Assembly: GCA_013112555.1 (NCBI GenBank)
Contig: JABFGK010000002.1
Span: forward strand, 682,001-746,000
DNA length: 64,000 bases
Source of the DNA: Planctomycetota bacterium
Lineage (GTDB): Bacteria > Planctomycetota > Phycisphaerae > Phycisphaerales > UBA5793
Direction of reading: 5' to 3'
This document shows, piece after piece, positions 55,416-62,602 of the stretch. Under the pieces are notes generated by a model, which was not told where the DNA came from, did not search any database, and was given only the letters and a program-made list of their open reading frames with translations. A program made the translations under genes and the position numbers. Each line of letters begins with the position of its first letter. Position 1 is the stretch's first letter.

Positions 55416-56684
55416 TTACCCTTCCGGCGGCAATGGATGACGAATCACCACCGATGACGGCATCGGCGGGTACGGCACCCGGATGCGATACAACTCAAAC
55501 TCACGGGGCTCCCACCCCATGCAATCAAACACATATTGCAACAGTTTCATATATCCCGGGACGTCGGGGCTGCGTGCTGAACCGATCCCACACCCGCGGT
55601 GCTCAATCGCAGCACTGATCGGCAGCCGATCACTCTCGTCCTGCGCAATCTGCGAGTTCAACTCGCTGAAAACACATAACTCCCGCTCCACGCCGGGGAA
55701 CAAATCACGATGCACAAACTGGTCATACATGAACACTTCGCTCGGCGTGCGGACCACTGCCCCGAACAGCGCCCGCTTATTATGTGAGGTCGCATAGGCC
55801 GGCGCCAGCGCGCGAATCACCTCACCCGTCACAATGGTCTGCTGACCGATCGTCCCCACCGGCGCCGGCAGCAACTCGTCATTCAACAAGCCCTGCTCAG
55901 CCGGCCGGCGCTCGAGTTGCGGCAAGGGCGACGAGCAGAACTCCGGCAATAACGGCACCCCGCCCATCTCGGCCGCTGCGGCCGCATCAATCGGCTCACG
56001 GACCGGGGCACGGGGGTTCGGGTCATCGCCGTCGATCACCACCGATTGACCCACAATCCAACGCACATTCGGGCGCACCCGCTTCAAACTCATCAACCCG
56101 CGCACCTGCACCTGGTCAAACCAGCCCGGCTTGGCAGCCGAGTAATTCAGAACACTGGCCGACAACTGTGTCTTGGCATACGCCCCCCAGGTGAAACTGT
56201 TGCCTTGAAACGACCGTTCACGCCATTTGATGTCTGCCGATTCATCCCCTTCGGACCCGGGCCCCGCTGTCGCTGCCGCGGCCGCCGTGGCACACGACTC
56301 CACCAGCATCTCCATCGACGTCCGATCGCCGGCATGAACCTCCACCAGCCTCGCATACGTCTGCCCAGCCAGCCGAACACTCTCAGCAAGGTCCGGCATC
56401 CCGCACTGACCCCCGATTGACGCTGCCAGTGTGTTCAACCCGGCCTCGGTGGGCATGTACCGCACAGCCCGAAATGGGTCCGGGCTGTAGGCCACGTTCC
56501 GCACCTGCCAGGCCAACTTCCGGTGAATCCCCAGCCGCTCGCAGATGGCCGTGATCGGCACATCACCCTGACCGCACGTCGCTTCCAATACCGAGGCCAG
56601 CAAATCCTGAATCCAGGGTACGTGAGCCTCGATATCAGCCTCGAAAGTCGGGGGTTCCTTGATGTGCATTTCACTGTCAGCCAT
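55416..56684 (-). CDS. Helix-turn-helix protein of unknown family, possibly autoregulated
   Basis: A 422-residue soluble protein. Residues ~43-65 ('ITAICERLGIHRKLAWQVRN') have the spacing of a helix-turn-helix, followed by a wing-like segment ('AVRYMPTEAGLNTLAAS'). The remaining ~330 residues are conserved-looking but unknown to me; they hold no enzyme motif that I recognise. A textbook promoter and a 19-base perfect palindrome (56738-56756) lie directly upstream, which suits a repressor that controls its own gene. The ATG at 56684 is preferred over a longer frame to 56777 because the extra codons run through the promoter and palindrome. Confidence 0.6.
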   Translation of the reverse strand: MADSEMHIKEPPTFEADIEAHVPWIQDLLASVLEATCGQGDVPITAICERLGIHRKLAWQVRNVAYSPDPFRAVRYMPTEAGLNTLAASIGGQCGMPDLAESVRLAGQTYARLVEVHAGDRTSMEMLVESCATAAAAATAGPGSEGDESADIKWRERSFQGNSFTWGAYAKTQLSASVLNYSAAKPGWFDQVQVRGLMSLKRVRPNVRWIVGQSVVIDGDDPNPRAPVREPIDAAAAAEMGGVPLLPEFCSSPLPQLERRPAEQGLLNDELLPAPVGTIGQQTIVTGEVIRALAPAYATSHNKRALFGAVVRTPSEVFMYDQFVHRDLFPGVERELCVFSELNSQIAQDESDRLPISAAIEHRGCGIGSARSPDVPGYMKLLQYVFDCMGWEPREFELYRIRVPYPPMPSSVVIRHPLPPEG

Positions 56685-56707
56685 TGGTTTATGTCCCTGT
56701 GCACCCA

Positions 56708-56756
56708 ACCATACCACATCTTTCATGCCTGTCAAGAAACTGTTTCCGAAACAGTT
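56708..56756 (-). promoter_or_regulatory. Promoter with palindromic operator
   Basis: On the minus strand, TTGACA (56735-56730) and TATGGT (56713-56708) are 16 bases apart. Just upstream of the -35 lies the palindrome AACTGTTTCCGAAACAGTT (56738-56756): nine-base arms about a single central base. A start near 56701 would give a leader of under 20 bases. Confidence 0.7.
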
Positions 56757-56787
56757 ACAAAAACCCCTGTCCCCCACCCTCCCTCTC

Positions 56788-56862
56788 CGTCATTCCCGCG
56801 CACGCGGGAATCTACCCTCTCTTCCTCCCCCTCCCACCGCCACCACCGGTGGCGGCTTTGTG
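56788..56862. repeat. Composite repeat A-B
   Basis: Family A (56788-56820) followed by family B (56837-56862), in the 386-base gap between the HTH gene and the subtilase. 56863-57070 is unique and holds the likely subtilase promoter; a TACACT lies at 56960-56965. Confidence 0.8.
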
Positions 56863-57070
56863 AGCTCCCCCCACCCCCCCAAACCCCATCACCGACTCCA
56901 CGGCAGATCAACGGAATCAAATCTCCGGATTTGGGGTTCTATTCACGGGTACGAATCGGTACACTCGATGAACACCCTCCCCTCCGAGGGTCCGATTACG
57001 CTTTGGGCACATCGCTGCAGTACCACACAGTGGATACAGCACACGACAAACAGGAAGAAGGAACCAAACT

Positions 57071-58891
57071 ATGCAATTCTTGACACGCAGCCTGGCTGCG
57101 ACCGGAATCCTGGCGTTGACCATCCCCCTGGCAGCACAGGAGTTGAATGTCCCATATGCCCCCACCATCCTGCAGCCGGACCTGCTTGAAATCCTGGCCC
57201 AGACCGAGGGCAATGAGCTGATCCCGATCACCATCGTGATGCAGGATCAGGTCGACCGGACCGTCATCGAGGATGCCTCACGCATCGCGGACAAAAAATT
57301 CCGTCGCGAGACAGTGACGGCCCTGCTCAAGGAGATGGCATCCGCCACCCAGGGCGAAATCCTCGCACTGCTCCATACTGCCGAGGCCAACGGCCAGGCT
57401 GAGTACGTCCGGCCCCTGTGGCTGCACAATGTGATCGGCGTGAAAACCACCGCCGACGTCATTGATGCACTCGCACTTCGCCCTGACATTGCCTGGATCA
57501 ATTACGACCAGCCGGTCTTCTTCGAGGATGTCTTTCCCGTCGAACCGCAGGAGCCTGATAAGGCCGGCGACGATCATGGTGGAGCACTCGCTGAAATCGA
57601 GTGCGGCGTCGACCTCATGGATGCCGACCGCGTCTGGAATGAGCTCGGAATCACCGGCAATGGCGTCGTCGTTGGTGTCATTGATACCGGCTGCTGCCTC
57701 TCCCATTCCGATATCCAGAATCAGATCTGGACGAATCCCGGCGAAACACTGAACGGGATCGACGATGACGGCAACGGCTTCATCGACGATATCAACGGCT
57801 GGAACTTCGAGAACAACAACAACAACGTCACCGACCTCCACGGGCACGGCTCGCACGTCAGTGGTACCGTGGCCGGCGACGGCACCGGCGGTACGGAATG
57901 CGGCATGGCCCCGAATGCCCAGATCATGACCTGCAAGTTCTGGAACTCGTTCTCCGGTGAGCAGACCGTGTGGGACGGCATGCAGTACGGCGTGGACAAC
58001 GGCGCTGACATCCTCACCGCCAGCCTCGGCTGGCCCAACAGCATGAATCCCGATCGCTACACCTGGCGCACGCTGTCCGAAAACGCGATGGCAGCCGGCG
58101 TCGTCGTCATGTTTGCAGCCCACAACTACGGCTGCGGCAATCCCCCCTGGGACGTGACCACCCCCGGCGACGTGCCGGACATGATCACCGTGGGAGCCGT
58201 TGACTGCAACGACAACAAGGCGAGTTTCAGCAGTTGCGGGCCCGTCACCTGGGAAAACGAAGCCCCCTGGTTTGATTGGGCCTACCCGCCGGGCAAGATG
58301 AAGCCGACCATCTCCGCGCCGGGCGTGAACACGAAGTCACACAATCGCTGCAGCGGGTATACCAACATGAGCGGCACCTCGATGGCGACCCCCCATGTCG
58401 CCGGTGCAGCAGCGTTGATCCTCGAAGCGAACCCGAACCTGGATCACTTCGACGTCAAGGACATCCTGTCCACGACGGCCGTCGATCTCGGTACCCCCGG
58501 CATGGACAACCAGACCGGGTGGGGCCGCGTCGATGCCTATCAGGCCGTCCTTGCTGCCATGTCCGGCCCGCAGCCGCTCGTTCTGCAGCCGCCGGCCAAC
58601 CCGCAGTCAGGCCAGATGAACGACTTCACCGTCAGCAAGTGCAATCCGGGCTACCCCGTGGCACTGGTCTACTCCCTGCGAACCGGGTCGACCAAGTGGC
58701 CGGCCTGCCCTGGTGTGTCGATCAACCTCGATTCGCCGAAGGTCGCAGCCACGGCCGTCTCGAATCGGTCCGGGATCGCCGTCATCTCCGTCAGCGTACC
58801 GAAGGCTGCCTCGGGCGTCACGTCCTATCAGCAGGCTGCCGAGCCATCCACATGTAATACCAGCCAGGTCGTCAAGGTCTTCTGGAATTAA
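57071..58891 (+). CDS. Secreted subtilisin-family (S8) serine protease with shared C-terminal module
   Basis: A 606-residue protein. The signal peptide ends near 'LAAQEL'. Residues ~30-165 are a propeptide-like region ('ELIPITIVMQDQVDR'). The S8 domain has Asp205 ('VVGVIDTGCC'), His259 ('HGHGSHVSGTVAG') and Ser437 ('MSGTSMATPHVAGAAALI'), all in normal order, with extra Cys residues that may form disulfides. The last ~100 residues are the shared module ('PVALVYSLRTGSTKW', 'VSVPKAASGVTSYQQAAE'). AAGAAGGA precedes the ATG, and a strong terminator follows 30 bases after the stop. It is expected to degrade extracellular protein. Confidence 0.92.
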   Translation: MQFLTRSLAATGILALTIPLAAQELNVPYAPTILQPDLLEILAQTEGNELIPITIVMQDQVDRTVIEDASRIADKKFRRETVTALLKEMASATQGEILALLHTAEANGQAEYVRPLWLHNVIGVKTTADVIDALALRPDIAWINYDQPVFFEDVFPVEPQEPDKAGDDHGGALAEIECGVDLMDADRVWNELGITGNGVVVGVIDTGCCLSHSDIQNQIWTNPGETLNGIDDDGNGFIDDINGWNFENNNNNVTDLHGHGSHVSGTVAGDGTGGTECGMAPNAQIMTCKFWNSFSGEQTVWDGMQYGVDNGADILTASLGWPNSMNPDRYTWRTLSENAMAAGVVVMFAAHNYGCGNPPWDVTTPGDVPDMITVGAVDCNDNKASFSSCGPVTWENEAPWFDWAYPPGKMKPTISAPGVNTKSHNRCSGYTNMSGTSMATPHVAGAAALILEANPNLDHFDVKDILSTTAVDLGTPGMDNQTGWGRVDAYQAVLAAMSGPQPLVLQPPANPQSGQMNDFTVSKCNPGYPVALVYSLRTGSTKWPACPGVSINLDSPKVAATAVSNRSGIAVISVSVPKAASGVTSYQQAAEPSTCNTSQVVKVFWN

Positions 58892-58920
58892 TACAACAAG
58901 CACACTTCATCACTTCTCCA

Positions 58921-58956
58921 CCCCGCATCAATCCGAGATTGGTGCGGGGTTTTTTC
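58921..58956 (+). terminator. Intrinsic terminator of the subtilase gene
   Basis: CCCCGCATCAATC pairs with GATTGGTGCGGGG (58921-58949) around a three-base loop and is followed by TTTTTTCTTTT. It is the clearest Rho-independent terminator in the window. Confidence 0.9.
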
Positions 58957-58961
58957 TTTTG

Positions 58962-59010
58962 TAAGCCCCCGACTCTGCCGGGGGGATGATGCGCAAGCAT
59001 CATGCCATGC
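58962..59010. repeat. Family D repeat
   Basis: CCCCCGACTCTGCCGGGGG followed by GATGATGC/GCATCATG hairpins, immediately after the terminator T-run. The remaining ~145 bases to the lipoprotein gene show no feature. Confidence 0.8.
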
Positions 59011-59155
59011 CATGCCTCTTGCCGTGTCTCCTCCCCCCCTTCTTCCATCATTCCCGAGAAACCTTGCGTAATGCCCCTCTGACCGAAATGAAGAATCAAG
59101 ACATGCTCGGTTGATCGACTTATTCAATCGTGCGGGCGAAACAAACAAATGCTGA

Positions 59156-59566
59156 TCAATGCGCCGCGTCGCGAATACCGTCCAGGAACCCACGCTCACA
59201 CTCAAGCAACTCGGGCGTCGTCGTGCCCAGGTCGACCCGCCCGATACCGGCTGAAATCCCGGTCTGAACCGACGCGCCGCTCGGCAACAGATGCAGAATC
59301 ACTAATGCCCGCTCTCCAGCCTCGCTTCCGGCTTCAACAAAAACGCCGCGCACCAAGGTGCCGTCTGCCGATCGAGTGTCGATCAACTGGGCATCCGGGA
59401 TCGATGACAATACAGACGGCCCGGACCCACCGGCATCAAGGACCAGCGGGGCTGTGCCGCAACCACCCAGCAGCAGCGGCAGCAGCAGCATCGGAACCAG
59501 AAACAGATTCCGCCACGCCACCCATCGACGAAGCAGAACCGAACGCGAGTCAGTCAATGTCATCAT
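59156..59566 (-). CDS. Small lipoprotein, perhaps a truncated alpha/beta hydrolase
   Basis: A 136-residue ORF. A hydrophobic stretch ('LFLVPMLLLPLLLGGCG') ends in a good lipobox, L-G-G-C. The rest ('TRSADGTLVRGVFVEAG', 'ALVILHLLPSGASVQTG') resembles the first strands of exported alpha/beta hydrolases, but the nucleophile and later parts are missing and no continuation is visible downstream in any frame. It may be a hydrolase remnant or a genuine small lipoprotein. It follows the TraB-like gene by 24 bases on the same strand, so the two are probably one operon. Confidence 0.5.
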   Translation of the reverse strand: MMTLTDSRSVLLRRWVAWRNLFLVPMLLLPLLLGGCGTAPLVLDAGGSGPSVLSSIPDAQLIDTRSADGTLVRGVFVEAGSEAGERALVILHLLPSGASVQTGISAGIGRVDLGTTTPELLECERGFLDGIRDAAH

Positions 59567-59590
59567 GCCGCAATAATGACCAGCAGATGG

Positions 59591-60490
59591 TCACTCACAC
59601 AGTGCCCGGACTGCCGGCTCAATCTTAACTGCGTGGCTCGACCCGCAGATCACGAATACCCGCTCACCCTGTGCAATCAACGCTGCAAGACACGATACCA
59701 GATGCTCATCACGAGGCCGATTCAAGTCCATCTCCCCGAGAAATCCCGGCAAGCCGAACTCATCCGACACCTCACGCCAATCCGGCCCGTCCGGGAACGC
59801 AGACTGCCAGGCAGCCTCGATATCGTCCATCGACGCAATCACGCCTTCGATCTCAAACACCCGACTCCGTTGGTCCAACGTATCGCGAACAAAACCATCC
59901 GGATCAGCAAGCCGACCATGACGCACCTGCGAAAAATACGGCCCTAGAATCCAGCGCAATGCCACCTGCTGCAACGTGAATCCATCATTCAGCACCCGCC
60001 GAAGCACCACCCCATCAGCCGGCTCCCATGTGTAGGTCGGAACGTCATCCTCGCGAGCAAGCGCGTGCACGAAACCCGGCTCCCCGAATGTCACAACAGG
60101 ATCCATGAACAGCGGGAACATCATCCCGAGATCACTCTCAATCAGGGCCACCGTCGGATGCAACGCCTCCCATTCTGACCGAATCAGATCAACCTGCGGA
60201 TCATTCGGGTCCTGCGTATGCTCTGCACCAAAGACCGTCACCGCTCCTGCCCCCGACGCCGCCTCACAGGTATACACATGCGGCCGCCGATGGGTCTCAA
60301 TCACACGCTCGTATTCAGTCGGCCCGTGTATGAGCGATACGACGGCCGTCGGAGCAGATCCCGGCTCGTAGCGCGGAACCCGATACCAGGCTGTCCCCAG
60401 CAACCACGCAGCACATACCAGCCAGACACCGACCACCGCGGCAATAGCGATGCCGATCTTCCGACGCCGGGTTGTACGAGCACTTTTCAA
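59591..60490 (-). CDS. Membrane-anchored TraB/GumN-like protein
   Basis: A 299-residue protein read from TTG (KSARTTRRRKIGIAIA...), chosen for AGGTGG five bases upstream and a basic N-terminus before one transmembrane helix ('IAIAAVVGVWLVCAAWLLG'). The outer domain has 'AVTVFGAEHTQDPNDPQV', 'TVALIESDLG', 'NRPRDEHLVSCL' and a final 'VFVICGSSHAVKIEPAV'. That order (G-x-x-H near the start, R-x-x-x near the end, G-x-x-H close to the C-terminus) recalls the TraB/GumN/Tiki fold, a possible metalloprotease; similarity is weak. A longer frame begins at 60553. Confidence 0.55.
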   Translation of the reverse strand: MKSARTTRRRKIGIAIAAVVGVWLVCAAWLLGTAWYRVPRYEPGSAPTAVVSLIHGPTEYERVIETHRRPHVYTCEAASGAGAVTVFGAEHTQDPNDPQVDLIRSEWEALHPTVALIESDLGMMFPLFMDPVVTFGEPGFVHALAREDDVPTYTWEPADGVVLRRVLNDGFTLQQVALRWILGPYFSQVRHGRLADPDGFVRDTLDQRSRVFEIEGVIASMDDIEAAWQSAFPDGPDWREVSDEFGLPGFLGEMDLNRPRDEHLVSCLAALIAQGERVFVICGSSHAVKIEPAVRALCE

Positions 60491-60632
60491 GGCGACCACC
60501 TGCTCCAAAAACAATGTGAGTACAAAAAGAACAGCATCAACGCACCACCACACATACGACCGGCAGCCTCGTCGCCGGAAGACAGCGGCGGAGAGTTGTT
60601 GGGAGTGGCCACCGACAACTTTCGCCGGTGGC

Positions 60633-60638
60633 TACACT
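60633..60638 (+). promoter_or_regulatory. Candidate -10 element for a leaderless start
   Basis: TACACT ends nine bases before the ATG at 60648. An inverted repeat GCCACCG/CGGTGGC (about 60607-60632) lies directly upstream and could be an operator. Confidence 0.4.
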
Positions 60639-60647
60639 ACATCCGCC

Positions 60648-61694
60648 ATGACTGACATGAGTGATATTCCGGACCATGTGGTCAACAGTTTTCTTCACTT
60701 CGCCGAAATCTGCGAGGACCAATGCCCACTCTATGCATTGCTGGCAACCCGGATCACGCAGGAACCCGAGATTCTGGCTATCGCAGCCCATCACCAAAAA
60801 CGCCAGCCGGCCGTTAACATGCTCTTCGGCTCCGTCCTCTTTCTCCTCCTGTCGGGGGTCGAGCACCCGCTCAGGTCGTTCTACGCAACACTTGGTGGAA
60901 GCAAGCCGGCCACCGAAGCCTGGCCCGTGTTCCTCGACTTCTGCCGAGTCCACAAACAGAACCTCATCCCTCTTGTCACCCACGGGCGCGTCCAGACCAA
61001 CGAGATTGGCCGTTGTGGGTTGCTCATGCCTGCCCTTGCCGCAGCGTACCAGGCACTCGGGGCATCGCGCCCCCTCCACCTGATCGAAGTCGGTGCCAGT
61101 GCCGGCCTGAATCTCCTGTTTGATCGATATCAGTATCGCTACAGCAACGGCATCACCGCCGGCCCGGATTCGCCGGTCGTCATTCAAACCGAACTGGTCG
61201 GCGACCACCCGCCACACATTCCCGACTGCCTGCCACCGGTCACCGCTCGCGTCGGCATCGACATTGCGCCGATTGATGTGATGGATGAGGCAGCCATGCA
61301 ATGGGTCGAAGCACTGATTTGGCCTGATGAATCGGATCGGGTGCAGATGCACCGGGCTGCACGCCAAATCGCCCAGACCGATCCCCCGACGCTCATTGCC
61401 GGGGACGGGCTGGAACTCGTCCCGCAGGTGCTGGCCGACGTCAGTCCCGATGCAATACCATGTATCTACCACAGCCATGCTGTCTACCAAATGCCCAAAA
61501 AATGGCGTGCAGACTTCGATGCGAGGCTGAATGATCTGGGCGCACAACGTGACCTGGCCTATGTCTCACTCGAATGGCTCGACCCACATCCCGGGCCACG
61601 GCTCGAAATGAGTCTCTGGCACGACGGGACACGAACCGATCGACTCATCGCAACCTGCCACCATCATGGCCGATGGCTTGTGGGCTGCCCGTGA
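60648..61694 (+). CDS. DUF2332-family protein
   Basis: A 348-residue protein matching the DUF2332 layout: an N-terminal helical part ('EICEDQCPLYALLATRI'), 'EIGRCGLLMPALAAAYQAL', then a Rossmann-like 'PLHLIEVGASAGLNLLFDR' and 'VTARVGIDIAPIDVMDEAA'. The G-A-S-A-G-L-N-L motif recalls methyltransferase motif I, so SAM binding is possible but not established for this family. It has no operon partner; the next gene starts 66 bases downstream. The frame stays open to 60450, but no start signal is seen there. Confidence 0.8.
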   Translation: MTDMSDIPDHVVNSFLHFAEICEDQCPLYALLATRITQEPEILAIAAHHQKRQPAVNMLFGSVLFLLLSGVEHPLRSFYATLGGSKPATEAWPVFLDFCRVHKQNLIPLVTHGRVQTNEIGRCGLLMPALAAAYQALGASRPLHLIEVGASAGLNLLFDRYQYRYSNGITAGPDSPVVIQTELVGDHPPHIPDCLPPVTARVGIDIAPIDVMDEAAMQWVEALIWPDESDRVQMHRAARQIAQTDPPTLIAGDGLELVPQVLADVSPDAIPCIYHSHAVYQMPKKWRADFDARLNDLGAQRDLAYVSLEWLDPHPGPRLEMSLWHDGTRTDRLIATCHHHGRWLVGCP

Positions 61695-61760
61695 ACCTGG
61701 AACATCGCCATACAGGCAACTCACTGTCTCAATAGACATGATTATTAAGGAACCCTGACC

Positions 61761-62336
61761 ATGATGAAGACAATGCGCTCAATACAACTGACAAGATTTG
61801 TGTGCACGCTGACACTGGCGAGCCTGTGCGGCATGTTCGCACTCGGCGGCTGCGCCACCGCGCCGAGCACAGCCGAAGGCCGCGCTGCCATCGAGAGTGA
61901 AGCAAACGTCACGGTGAGCAAGGCCACCATGAGCGACCCATCAATCGCGGCGATCCTCGATCAGGCTGCCGGCTATGCCGTCTTCCCGACCGTCGGCCAT
62001 GTGGCCATCGGCGTCGGCGGTGCCTACGGCAAAGGCGTGCTGTACGAGGACGGAACCATCGTCGGCTACTGCGATCTCACCCAGGCATCCATCGGTTTCC
62101 AACTCGGCGGGCAGGCCTACTCCGAGATCGTGGCCTTCCAGACGGCCGGGGCCGTCACCAAATTCAAACGCGGCAACCTCCACTTCGATGCCCAGGCCAC
62201 CGCCGTCGCGCTCAAGTCCGGCGCCGGCGCCAACGCAAAGTTCACCGACGGCGTCGCCGTGTTCACCATGGACGAAGCCGGCCTGATGTACGAAGCCTCC
62301 ATCGGCGGTCAGAAGTTTACATATATAGGGAAGTAA
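61761..62336 (+). CDS. SYLF/Ysc84-domain lipoprotein
   Basis: A 191-residue exported protein. The signal sequence ends in lipobox L-G-G-C ('MFALGGCATAPST'). The rest is a SYLF (DUF500/Ysc84) domain: 'AGYAVFPTVGHVAIGVGGA', 'YGKGVLYEDGTIVGYCDL', 'GFQLGGQAYSEIVAFQT'. SYLF domains bind lipids; bacterial copies are outer-membrane or periplasmic and uncharacterised. AAGGAA lies upstream of the ATG; a second ATG follows at 61764. Confidence 0.85.
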   Translation: MMKTMRSIQLTRFVCTLTLASLCGMFALGGCATAPSTAEGRAAIESEANVTVSKATMSDPSIAAILDQAAGYAVFPTVGHVAIGVGGAYGKGVLYEDGTIVGYCDLTQASIGFQLGGQAYSEIVAFQTAGAVTKFKRGNLHFDAQATAVALKSGAGANAKFTDGVAVFTMDEAGLMYEASIGGQKFTYIGK

Positions 62337-62370
62337 CAACTGCCACCCTGTCGAAAGCCAAAGCCAGTGA

Positions 62371-62412
62371 CGTAGGCCGGGTCAACGCCGCTCTGGGCGG
62401 AAGACCCGGCAA
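62371..62412. repeat. Diverged, inverted family C repeat
   Basis: GCCGGGTC and GACCCGGC replace the usual GCCGGATC/GATCCGGC ends. Both arms changed together, so pairing is kept. The remaining ~100 bases to the terminator are unique. Confidence 0.7.
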
Positions 62413-62511
62413 CATGCATGTCCGTGCACCTCATCACACCGCCTGCTCTGCGATGCTTCGCATCTTGAGCCGGCCTACTCAACTCAGTCAACCTCAGGAC
62501 GCCATAGAAAA

Positions 62512-62541
62512 GGCCCGCAAGGAGTCAGTTCCTCACGGGCC
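62512..62541 (-). terminator. Intrinsic terminator of the TlpA-like selenoprotein gene
   Basis: On the minus strand GGCCCGTGAGGA (62541-62530) pairs with TCCTTGCGGGCC (62523-62512) with two mismatches, followed by TTTTCTAT. It lies about 60 bases beyond the stop at 62603. Confidence 0.75.
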
Positions 62542-62602
62542 AGTTGAGTACGAGTCTCGCGTTAGTGCCAAAGACTCCGCGTGCGGGTCTACATGACAAA
62601 AA

